NCBI GenBank assembly: GCA_934667465.1 | Contig: CAKUMG010000054.1 | Coordinates: forward strand, 1 to 14,254 | Direction of reading: 5' to 3' | From: an uncultured Actinoplanes sp. | GTDB taxonomy: Bacteria; Actinomycetota; Actinomycetes; Mycobacteriales; Micromonosporaceae | Length of the DNA: 14,254 bases | Part shown: in pieces, positions 1 to 6,230 of the stretch | Position numbering within the stretch: position 1 is the first letter of the stretch | How the letters are laid out: the number at the start of each line of letters is the position of its first letter | The notes under the pieces: model-generated | Database searches by the model: none | What the model saw: the letters and a program-made list of their open reading frames with translations, nothing else | What the model was told of the DNA's origin: nothing | Translations under genes and position numbers: made by a program

Positions 1-1936
1 GGGTCAGGCTGTTGCCCAGCAGGCGGCGGATCTCCTGCAGCGCGGCGTCGTCGGCGGGGTTCATGCCGTCGGCGGCCGGGACCGGGCGGCCGGCGGCGGC
101 GGGCGCGGCGGGTGCGGCGGGTGGGGCCACTCCCCACGGGCCCGGCATCGCGATCACCGGGTCGCCGGGCCAGGGCTGGCCGGTGGGCTTGGGGCCGCCG
201 ATCGAGGGGATGCTCTCGATCGGGCCCAGGGCCGAGGACGGGGTCCAGCCGGCGGTCGAGGGGTGCGGCGTGGTGATTGCGGGATGCGGTTGTACGGCGG
301 GAGCGGGCGCGCCGGGCGGCCTGAGGGCGGGCGCGGCTGCGGGCGGCGTGCCTGACCCCGTTGCTGGTCCCGTTCCTGGGAGCGTGGTTCCTGGGTACGC
401 CGACGTCGGTGGGAGGGGGGTTCCGGTGGTGGCGTGGATCGGGTTGCCGGGGTGGCCTGGGATCGCTGCTCCGGGGGTTCCGCTGCCGGGAAGCGCTGTT
501 CCCGGGAGCGCGCTGCCGGGCACCGCGGTTCCTGGGAGGGCTGTTCCGGGGAGCGCGGTTCCTGGGAGGGCCGTTCCGGGGAGCGCGGTTCCTGGGAGGG
601 CCGTTCCGGGGAGCGCGGTTCCTGGGAGGGCCGTTCCGGGTAGCCCGGTTCCGGGGTACGGGATGGCGGGGAACGGCTGGCGGCCGGCGCCGCCGGGCAG
701 CATGGTCCGCGCGGGGACTGCGGGTGTGCCGGGCTGCTGCGGGTATGCCGGGACCGGCAGCGCTCCGGGGCGGCCCACGACCGGCGGTTGCCCGGGCGTC
801 AGCTGACCGGACGCCTGCTGACCCGGCGTCGGCGGGCCGGCCGCCTGCTGACCCGGTGCGGCGCCTGTCCGGCCCGGGCCGGACATCTGACCCGGCGCGG
901 CTCCACCCGGCAGCGACCCACCCGGCCCCGATCCTGCCTGCGCAGTTCCCGCCGCCGATCCTCCCTGCGCAGTTCCCGCCGCCGATCCTCCCTGCGCGGT
1001 GCCCGCCGGCGTGGTGCCGCCCGGCGCAGTTCCGCCCGGTCCGGTGCCGCCCGGCTGCGGCAGGCCGGGCACGGGGACCGTGCCCCGCGGCCCGGTCCGG
1101 TCGAAGAACCCGCCGCCCTGCCCCGCCCCGGCCGACCCCGGTGCGTCAGCGGTGGGCAGCAGGTGCTGCGGAATGGCCGTCCGGAACGCGTCGTCACGGC
1201 CCCGCCCCTGGCTGCCCAGGTTCTCCGGCAGCAGATCCAGCAGATGCCCTGGATCGAAGTCCGCCGGCACCGCCCGCGCGAAGTACTCGGCGGCCCGGCT
1301 CGACACCCCTGCCGCCGCCCCCGTCGGCGCCGGCCCGTCCACGATCGGCACGCTGCCCGGCGACGCCCCCGCCCCGGACGACGGCCCAGCCCCGGACGAC
1401 GCTCCCCCGGTCCCGGCTCCCGCCCCTGATCCCCCCGTCGTCGCGGGACCGGACGGCGACCCCGTCGACGTCGAACCCGGCGAGACCGTCCGCGACCCAC
1501 CCCCACCCGGCATCCCGAACGCCGCCCGCGGCCCCGCCCCAGCCCGGCCGCTCGCAGCTCCAGCACCACCGCCCGCAGCCCCGGGCCCACCGCCCGCGGC
1601 TCCGGCGCGGCCGCCTGAAGCTTCGGCGCCCGGGGTGACGCTCTCGTGCTCCTCGCGCGGCAGCCGGGTCACGGAGACGTCCCGGTACGGATGCGCGGCA
1701 GGCAACGCGGGCGGCTCGGCAGCGGGCAACTCCCGGTGCCCGGGCCACTCCGGGTGAATCGTCAGCTCGGGATGGATCGGCTCGTGCCCCGCCACAGCTT
1801 GCTCCGGCCGCAGCACCTGCCCGCCCAGCGCGGCCGCGGCATCGGCGGCCCCGGCGGCATGCGCCTCGGGCGCGGCCAGCCGCAGCCGCATGGCGCGCAA
1901 CAGGGCGAGCATGTGCGGGTCGGATCCGGACGACAC
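1..1936 (-). CDS. Pro/Gly/Ala-rich low-complexity protein with elastin-like LPGTA repeats (3' end outside window)
   Basis: The minus frame from GTG 1936 stays open for 645 codons to the left edge, so the C-terminus is missing. GTG is chosen because GGAGG (1947-1943) lies 6 nt upstream. Third positions are almost all G or C, as expected of a real actinobacterial gene. Residues 1-45 are Ala/Leu-rich and probably helical. A Gly/Ala/Ser/Pro linker follows, then a compact segment at about 214-262 (contains AEYFARAVPADFDPG and LLDLLPENLG) that may be a small domain or docking motif. Then come PGQQA/GGTAPGG-type repeats and, at 432-471, eight consecutive LPGTA pentads, followed by VPGSA, LPGTA and LPGSG. 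The last visible residues (DDAALQEIRRLLGNSL) look helical again, so a folded C-terminal part may follow. No signal peptide or membrane segment is visible. I do not recognise a family. A scaffold or surface linker is possible but unproven. Confidence 0.75.
   Translation of the reverse strand, partial: MSSGSDPHMLALLRAMRLRLAAPEAHAAGAADAAAALGGQVLRPEQAVAGHEPIHPELTIHPEWPGHRELPAAEPPALPAAHPYRDVSVTRLPREEHESVTPGAEASGGRAGAAGGGPGAAGGGAGAASGRAGAGPRAAFGMPGGGGSRTVSPGSTSTGSPSGPATTGGSGAGAGTGGASSGAGPSSGAGASPGSVPIVDGPAPTGAAAGVSSRAAEYFARAVPADFDPGHLLDLLPENLGSQGRGRDDAFRTAIPQHLLPTADAPGSAGAGQGGGFFDRTGPRGTVPVPGLPQPGGTGPGGTAPGGTTPAGTAQGGSAAGTAQGGSAAGTAQAGSGPGGSLPGGAAPGQMSGPGRTGAAPGQQAAGPPTPGQQASGQLTPGQPPVVGRPGALPVPAYPQQPGTPAVPARTMLPGGAGRQPFPAIPYPGTGLPGTALPGTALPGTALPGTALPGTALPGTALPGTALPGTAVPGSALPGTALPGSGTPGAAIPGHPGNPIHATTGTPLPPTSAYPGTTLPGTGPATGSGTPPAAAPALRPPGAPAPAVQPHPAITTPHPSTAGWTPSSALGPIESIPSIGGPKPTGQPWPGDPVIAMPGPWGVAPPAAPAAPAAAGRPVPAADGMNPADDAALQEIRRLLGNSLT
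481..660. repeat. 15/30-bp in-frame minisatellite encoding LPGTA pentads
   Basis: A 30-bp unit is repeated four times almost perfectly from about 526 to 645. Each unit holds two diverged 15-bp halves (one with cctgggaggg, the other with ttccggggag). Degenerate 15-bp copies extend it on both sides to about 481 and 660. Every unit is a multiple of three and encodes five residues of the minus-strand protein, so gain or loss of units would change length without breaking the frame. There are no unique spacers, which rules out a CRISPR array. Confidence 0.85.
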
Positions 1937-1939
1937 GGC

Positions 1940-1953
1940 GCACCTCCCCCCCC
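1940..1953 (-). promoter_or_regulatory. Shine-Dalgarno with adjoining G8 tract
   Basis: On the minus strand an unbroken run of eight G (1953-1946) merges into GGAGG (1947-1943), 6 nt before the GTG start at 1936. It is a strong ribosome-binding site and decides the start of the Pro-rich gene. A homopolymer of this length in the leader could slip during replication and change spacing to an upstream promoter, but not the distance from GGAGG to GTG. Confidence 0.6.
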
Positions 1954-2123
1954 GGGCAAAACCCCACCAATACGACAACGGTACTGCCGCATCGCCGCCC
2001 CCGTGGCCCCTCGCCAAGGACCGGCCCCGAAGAGCGGCTGCCGACCGCGGGACGGGGCCGGCGGTACCTTCGATGCTCACGCCATCCGGTCTCGCCCGGG
2101 GACCCCGCGAAGGGAGCGGCATC

Positions 2124-2519
2124 ATGAGCGCGCGCGAAGTGACCATCTGCAGCAGTTCCCAGTACTACGACGTGGTGCGGACCGTCATCGGCCGGCTCGC
2201 CGAACGCGGGATCACCGTCAACGCCCCGCGGTTCGACTTCGACGAGCAACTCGTCGAGGTGACACCCGAGCAGAAGCGGGAGCTCACCCTCGAGTTCCTC
2301 GACAAGATCCGGCGCTCGGCAGCGATCTACATCGTCGCCACCGACGGCTACACGGGCCGCAGCGTCTGCATCGAGACGGGTTTCGCGGCCGCGCTGGGTC
2401 TGCCCGTCTACATCTCGGAGCCACCGGCCGAAGCGGCCATCGCCGCGCTGGTCACCGACGTTGTCAGCACCGCGGACGCACCGGACTTCCTGGCCAAGGC
2501 GCTGACGGACAGCAGATGA
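2124..2519 (+). CDS. Nucleoside 2-deoxyribosyltransferase-fold protein
   Basis: 131 residues, starting at ATG 2124 with AGGGAG 7 nt upstream; the reading frame is open further upstream, but that part has no coding character. It begins with a beta strand and Ser-rich loop (VTICSSSQYYD), typical of the nucleoside 2-deoxyribosyltransferase fold. The C-terminal half has IYIVATDGYTGRS followed by CIETGFAAALGLPVYI, which matches the family pattern D-G-x(n)-E-x-G-x-A-x(3)-G-x-P-V. Glu84 would be the nucleophile that takes up the deoxyribosyl group, with Asp74 and Gly75 lining the site. The family cleaves or transfers the N-glycosidic bond of deoxynucleosides or nucleotides. At 131 residues it is slightly shorter than standard enzymes (about 140-160). 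It stands alone, divergent from the Pro-rich gene and convergent with the STAS gene. The fold assignment is fairly good; the substrate and actual activity are unknown. Confidence 0.6.
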   Translation: MSAREVTICSSSQYYDVVRTVIGRLAERGITVNAPRFDFDEQLVEVTPEQKRELTLEFLDKIRRSAAIYIVATDGYTGRSVCIETGFAAALGLPVYISEPPAEAAIAALVTDVVSTADAPDFLAKALTDSR

Positions 2520-2616
2520 GTAGCTGCGCGCCGTCGCCGGAGAGCCGCCTTCGTGCAGGCTGGGCGACGCCCTGCCGTCATGGCATCGACCTGCCGGGAC
2601 GCGCAGCCGGCGTGCG

Positions 2617-3357
2617 TCAGTCGGACTGCTCGCGGTGCTGGAGTTCCTGGTCCCTGAGGTTCGCGAGGTCCTCGCGGACATCCTGCCAGCGCTGACGTTC
2701 CTGAGTCCGGGCGACGCGCTCGTCCAGCAGGCGGCCCCGTTCCCGGTCGAGCAGTTCCTGGTCGTCGGCGAGCCTGTCCCGCTCGTCAGCATCGCGGTCG
2801 CGCTCGTCAGCATCGCGGTCGCGCTCGTCGGCGGTGCGGTCGCGCTCGTCGGCGGTGCGATCACGGGCGTCGGCGGGCTGGGCGTCGTGGGTGGAGGGCT
2901 GGGCACGGTCGGTGGCAGCGTCCGGTGTGCCGGGGTCGGCCGGTGAGGGGGCCGGTGCAGGAGGGTCGGTGACGGACGGTGTGGACGGCGGGGGGAACGG
3001 GACGAGGTCGGCGTCGGCGGTGAGGCGGCGGCCGAGGAGACGCTCCGCGGTGCCGGTGGTGTGGAGCAGCCAGACGACGTGGGCGGGCGCGTTGCGTACG
3101 GTCAGAGTCACGCCGCGATCGGCGGCGGTCCGGTGCGCCTGCAGCAGCATCCGCAGGCCGGCGAGGTCGCAGAAGCTGACCTGGGCCAGGTCGACGCCGA
3201 TGTGGCGGGCGCCGTCGGCGGTGGCGTCGACCATGTCGGCCAGGGCGGGGCCGGTGAGCAGGTCGAACTCGCCGGTGAGGGTCACCCGGTAGCCGTCGGG
3301 GACGGGCCGGACGTCGGTGTGCAGCCGGGGGACGCCGTTGTCGCCGCGTGCGGTCAT
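2617..3357 (-). CDS. STAS-domain (anti-sigma factor antagonist-like) protein with charged heptad-repeat tail
   Basis: 246 residues from ATG 3357. The start overlaps the stop of the upstream HATPase gene (ATGA), with GGAGG within that gene as ribosome-binding site. Residues 20-118 form a STAS domain of the SpoIIAA/RsbV type (VTLTGEFDLLTGPAL, then IGVDLAQVSFCDLAGLRMLL). The family motif D-S-S-G, whose second serine is phosphorylated by the partner kinase, reads D64-L-A-G67 here, so the phospho-acceptor is absent. A Pro/Ala linker (119-160) leads to a highly charged tail with about five seven-residue ADERDRx units (162-198) and a further Arg/Glu/Gln-rich helix to the end, likely a coiled coil or extended single helix. 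Similar charged heptad tails are known in other actinobacterial signalling proteins. Coupled translation with the HATPase gene suggests the two products interact. Confidence 0.85.
   Translation of the reverse strand: MTARGDNGVPRLHTDVRPVPDGYRVTLTGEFDLLTGPALADMVDATADGARHIGVDLAQVSFCDLAGLRMLLQAHRTAADRGVTLTVRNAPAHVVWLLHTTGTAERLLGRRLTADADLVPFPPPSTPSVTDPPAPAPSPADPGTPDAATDRAQPSTHDAQPADARDRTADERDRTADERDRDADERDRDADERDRLADDQELLDRERGRLLDERVARTQERQRWQDVREDLANLRDQELQHREQSD
2779..2883. repeat. 21-bp tandem repeat in the STAS gene tail
   Basis: Five 21-bp units run head to tail (from 2779, 2800, 2821, 2842 and 2863). The first two are nearly identical (gctcgtcagcatcgcggtc), the next two share gctcgtcggcggtgcg, and the fifth is degenerate. 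Each encodes one ADERDRx heptad on the minus strand. The pairwise similarity suggests recent duplication inside the array. Confidence 0.85.
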
Positions 3358-4145
3358 CGTGCCGGGCTCCCCTCCAGCGCGAGGGTGGCCCAGACGACCT
3401 TGCCTTCCGGGCAGGGCAGGGAACCCCAGGAGGTGGCCGCCGCGGCGACGACCCGCAGCCCGTAGCCGGGTCCGAGCGTGGGCATCCCCGGCGGGCCCGC
3501 CTCGATCAGCCGGGGCGGGCGCGGGTGGCGGTCCTGCACGGCCAGGTGCAGGACCGGCCCGCGGACCGACACCTGCACCTCGAAGTCGCTGCCGGAGTGC
3601 TCGACGGCGTTGGTGGCCAGCTCGGAGATGATCAGCCGGGCGTGGTGGATCAGGTGCGGCAGGCGGTAGTTCAGGCAGGCCTCGGCGGCCAGCGTCCGGG
3701 CCGCGAACACCGCGCCGAGCTCGGGCGGCAGCCTGAGGCGGTAGAACCGGTGGTTCCATCCCGTGAACGGGCCGAGCAGATAGCGGGCGTCGGCGACGGT
3801 GTCGGCGAGCGCCACCGGATAGACCGCCGTGGCCGCAGTCAGGCGGCTGCGCACCGGCGGTGGTGCCGCGCACACGATCACTCTCGTCGGTGTGCTGCTC
3901 TCCAGGGCGAACCGGGAGGCGACCTGCCAGGTGGGTGCCGAGTCGCCGGCACCGTCGTCGAGCCCGCTGAGGTCGGCCAGCACCGCGCGGGGTGTCTCGG
4001 CCACGCATCCGCGCAGCGCCCGCGCCGTCTGGGTGCGCGCCTCGCCGTCCCAGCGCCCCCGCACCGTCAGGTGGGTCAGCGCCTCCTCCGGGTCGTGGGT
4101 GCAGCTGACCCGCGCGGTCTGCTCCACCAGGTACATGTTCACCAC
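3354..4145 (-). CDS. STAS-like/HATPase fusion, RsbW/SpoIIAB-type anti-sigma kinase family
   Basis: 263 residues. I place the start at GTG 4145 because GGAGAGGA (4161-4154) sits 8 nt upstream; ATG 4136 is in frame but 17 nt from it. The C-terminal half is a HATPase_c domain of the GHKL/anti-sigma kinase kind: N-box LIISELATNAVEHSG (E175, N179 for Mg-ATP), G1-like AVQDRHPRPP (D205), and G2-like GPGYGLRVV (225-233). The N-terminal part (about 20-130) resembles a degenerate STAS domain (LTVRGRWDG, VLADLSGLDD), a fusion common in actinobacteria. The usual role is ATP-dependent binding and phosphorylation of a STAS antagonist and sequestration of a sigma factor or other target. The next gene encodes a STAS protein, as expected for a partner switch. 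No sigma factor or PP2C phosphatase gene is in the window. Identity as a HATPase is secure; the target is unknown. Confidence 0.85.
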   Translation of the reverse strand: MVNMYLVEQTARVSCTHDPEEALTHLTVRGRWDGEARTQTARALRGCVAETPRAVLADLSGLDDGAGDSAPTWQVASRFALESSTPTRVIVCAAPPPVRSRLTAATAVYPVALADTVADARYLLGPFTGWNHRFYRLRLPPELGAVFAARTLAAEACLNYRLPHLIHHARLIISELATNAVEHSGSDFEVQVSVRGPVLHLAVQDRHPRPPRLIEAGPPGMPTLGPGYGLRVVAAAATSWGSLPCPEGKVVWATLALEGSPAR

Positions 4146-4382
4146 CGGCCCCGTCCTCTCCGGATCCGATCGGGACACGCACCGGGAAAAGCACGCCTCC
4201 CGACCGTACTCACCTCCGGGGCCTTCCGGCTGTCGCGCAATCGGGGTAAGCAGCAGGCGGGAACCGGACAGTGACAGGACCGGGAGGGCAACCCCCGGCG
4301 CCAGGGATGACCTGGCGAAACACCCACTCGCGGGACCTCGCCCCGGCGGCCGCGGCCCCGCCGCCCGCGCGGCACCCCACAC

Positions 4383-4396
4383 GGCCCGAAAGGGCC
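4383..4396 (-). terminator. Candidate terminator hairpin after the aminotransferase gene
   Basis: GGCCC and GGGCC form a perfect 5-bp stem around a 4-nt loop, 14 bp beyond the aminotransferase stop codon. There is no T-tract, which is common for actinobacterial terminators. The stem is short, so this is only a candidate. The rest of 4146-4410 shows no gene and must hold the promoter of the HATPase-STAS operon, for which I see no clear -35/-10 pair. Confidence 0.35.
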
Positions 4397-4410
4397 ACCG
4401 CGGAGGCGGG

Positions 4411-5526
4411 TCAGGCCAGGGCGGCGGCCATCCGGGTGAGCGCCTCGTCGAGGATCTCCGGGCTGGTGGCGAAGTTGAGGCGCACGTGGCCCGCGCCCTG
4501 GGTGCCGAAGTGCAGGCCCGGCTCGAGGGCGACGCGCCCGCGCTCGAGGAACGTCTTGGCCGGGTCGTCGCCCAGGCCGAGGGCGCGGCAGTCGAGCCAG
4601 GCGAGGTAGGTGGCGTCGGGGCGGTGCCAGGTGACGCCGGGCAGGCGGGTGCGCAGGAGCTCGCCGAGCTGGGCGCGGCGGTCGGCGAGGAAGGCGTGCA
4701 GCCCGGCCAGCCACTCGTCGCCGGAGGTGAACGCGGCCTCGGAGGCGAGCACGCCGAAGTGGCCGGTGCGCCAGCGCACGTCGGGCGGGAAGCTGGCCAC
4801 CAGCGGGCGGTTGCCCTCGACCACGGCGGCGCACTTGAGGCCGGCGAGGTTGAAGGCCTTGCTCGCCGAGACCAGGCTCACGGCGACGTCGGCGGCGCCC
4901 GGCAGGCTCAGCAGCGGCGTGTGGGTGGCGCCCGGCAGCACGAGCGGGGCGTGGATCTCGTCGCTGATCAGCGTCACGCCGTAGCGGGCGGCGAGGGTGA
5001 CCAGCGCGGTCAGCTCCTCGGGGGTGTGCACGCGGCCGACCGGGTTGTGCGGGTTGCACAGCACGTAGGCCGCCGCGCCCGCCGCGAACGCGGTCTCCAG
5101 CCCGGACAGGTCGAGCCGGTAGCCGTCGGTCAGCGGCACCTCGCGCAGCCCGACGCCGGCCTCGGGCGCCCACTGGAAGAACGGCGGGTAGACGGGCGGG
5201 CTGATCAGCACGGTGTCGCCGGGGCCGGCCAGCACGCGCAGCAACTCCACCACGCCCACGCCGACGTCGGCGACCGCGTGGACCCGGGCGGGGTCGACCT
5301 GCCAGCCCCAGTGCCGCGCGGCGAACCCGGCGAGCGCCCCGCCGAAGCCGTCGCCCGAGGCGTAGCCGGTGTCGGAGAGGTCGACGGCGGCCCGCAGCGC
5401 GCCGGCGACCACGGGCGCGAGCGGCACGTCCATCTCGGCCACGAACAGCGGCAGCACGTCGCCGGGATAGGTGCGCCACTTCTCGCTGCGACGCCTGCGC
5501 AGCACCTCGATCGGCTCGACCCGCAT
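4411..5526 (-). CDS. MalY/PatB-type PLP aminotransferase (putative cystathionine beta-lyase)
   Basis: 371 residues, a little shorter than the usual 385-395 for MalY/PatB. It is a fold-type I PLP enzyme. The start has the family features RRRSEKWRTYP and LFVAEMDVPLAP. YVLCNPHNPVGR (154-165) is the conserved Asn region of the family, SDEIHAPL (188-195) carries the Asp189 that contacts the pyridine nitrogen, and SASKAFNLAGLK contains Lys223, the Schiff-base lysine. RLNFATS near residue 350 holds the carboxylate-binding Arg. Members cleave cystathionine or other cysteine S-conjugates to a thiol, pyruvate and ammonia; E. coli MalY also acts as a regulator. The ATG shares its A with the TGA of the upstream acetyltransferase (TGATG), so translation is probably coupled. 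Cytoplasmic. The reaction is inferred from the MalY/PatB signature rather than proven. Confidence 0.88.
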   Translation of the reverse strand: MRVEPIEVLRRRRSEKWRTYPGDVLPLFVAEMDVPLAPVVAGALRAAVDLSDTGYASGDGFGGALAGFAARHWGWQVDPARVHAVADVGVGVVELLRVLAGPGDTVLISPPVYPPFFQWAPEAGVGLREVPLTDGYRLDLSGLETAFAAGAAAYVLCNPHNPVGRVHTPEELTALVTLAARYGVTLISDEIHAPLVLPGATHTPLLSLPGAADVAVSLVSASKAFNLAGLKCAAVVEGNRPLVASFPPDVRWRTGHFGVLASEAAFTSGDEWLAGLHAFLADRRAQLGELLRTRLPGVTWHRPDATYLAWLDCRALGLGDDPAKTFLERGRVALEPGLHFGTQGAGHVRLNFATSPEILDEALTRMAAALA

Positions 5527-6077
5527 CAGGCCACCCTAGGCCGCGCGATGCGGTAGACCACGCTGCGGCGCAGCGGGCCCGGCGGCATGTCGGGGTCGTC
5601 GAAGTCGCAGGACGGGTCGTGCGTCATGCCGAGGCGGTGCATGACGGCGCGCGAGCGTAGATTGGCGGCGGCGGTGATCGCGAGGATCTCGCCGAGCCCG
5701 AGGCCCCGCTCGGCGAAGCCGAAGTCGAGCAGCACGTGTGCGGCCTCGGTGGCGTAGCCGTGGCCCCAGGCGGGCTTGGCGAGCCGCCAGCCGATCTCGA
5801 CGCCGGGCACCGGGCTGGTCTCGTCGGTCGGGTCGAGCCCGGCGAAGCCGATGAACTCGCCGGTCGCCACGACCTCGAGGGCCCACCAGCCCCAGCCGCG
5901 GGCCTCCAGCTCGGAGCGGAACAACTCCATCGACTGCGAGCTCTGCTCGAAGTTGAGCGGTGCCGGGAAGAACTCGCGCACCGAGGGGTCCGCGTTCAGC
6001 GCCGCCCAGGGCAGCAGGTCGTCGTCGCGCCAGGGGCGCAGCACCAGTCGTTCGGTCCGCAGCTGGGTGATCGTCAC
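5526..6077 (-). CDS. GNAT-family N-acetyltransferase (RimJ/RimL-like)
   Basis: 183 residues from GTG 6077. Two GTG codons lie in tandem (6080 and 6077); the second has the better 5-nt spacing from GGAGG (6087-6083). The N-terminus TERLVLRPWRDDDL is the standard opening of RimJ/RimL-like acetyltransferases. The central strand FIGFAGLDP and EIGWRLAKPAWGHGYATEAA (94-113) contain the acetyl-CoA pyrophosphate loop (WGHGYA). The C-terminal NLRSRAVMHRLGMTH matches the last conserved motif (N-x-x-S-x-x-V-M-x-K/R-L-G). It transfers an acetyl group from acetyl-CoA to an amino group; the substrate cannot be told from sequence. It is first in a two-gene unit and its stop overlaps the start of the aminotransferase gene. 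It is divergent from the rRNA methyltransferase gene. Confidence 0.9.
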   Translation of the reverse strand: MTITQLRTERLVLRPWRDDDLLPWAALNADPSVREFFPAPLNFEQSSQSMELFRSELEARGWGWWALEVVATGEFIGFAGLDPTDETSPVPGVEIGWRLAKPAWGHGYATEAAHVLLDFGFAERGLGLGEILAITAAANLRSRAVMHRLGMTHDPSCDFDDPDMPPGPLRRSVVYRIARPRVA

Positions 6078-6096
6078 CACGTCCTCCCCGTGAAAA

Positions 6097-6138
6097 GCCC
6101 CGCGTCCCGGAAAGGGCCGCGGCGTCCCGTTGCGGGGC
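6097..6138 (-). other. Possible hairpin leader of the acetyltransferase mRNA
   Basis: On the minus strand, 10 nt before the ribosome-binding site, two nested inverted repeats occur: GCCCCGC (6138-6132) with GCGGGGC (6103-6097), and inside it CCGCG (6122-6118) with CGCGG (6104-6100), continued by CCC/GGG pairs across one mismatch. They share bases at the distal end, so they could be alternatives. It may only reflect GC-rich sequence; no riboswitch family is recognised. Confidence 0.25.
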
Positions 6139-6218
6139 AACAGTACCGGCTCACGGGGGTGACAAAACGGGCACAACGACCGGTCGGCCCGGTGCTCGGG
6201 CGCTGTCGCCCGGGCGGG

Positions 6219-6230
6219 CACAATGCCCTG
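6219..6230 (+). promoter_or_regulatory. -10 element of a probable leaderless transcript
   Basis: CACAAT (6219-6224) is followed by exactly 6 nt and then the GTG start at 6231, and there is no Shine-Dalgarno. This spacing places transcription start on the first base of the codon, the usual actinobacterial leaderless arrangement. No convincing -35 is seen. Confidence 0.5.

Noticed and set aside
481..660. CRISPR-like array
   Set aside because: Units are contiguous without unique spacers, in frame with a coding sequence, and there are no cas genes.
12..1757. Long plus-strand reading frames opposite the Pro-rich gene (12-806, 361-1638, 999-1757)
   Set aside because: They have no ribosome-binding sites, and their overlap with one another and with the minus frame reflects the absence of stop codons in GC-rich repeats. 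The minus frame has a good ribosome-binding site and spans the whole region.
1194..2906. Minus-strand frame of 570 codons crossing three genes
   Set aside because: It runs antisense through the deoxyribosyltransferase gene and out of frame through the STAS and Pro-rich genes; its composition is that of a shadow frame.
3348..5556. Long plus-strand frames opposite the HATPase and aminotransferase genes
   Set aside because: The minus-strand proteins carry full domain signatures; the plus frames are only complementary shadows rich in Arg, Ala and Gly.
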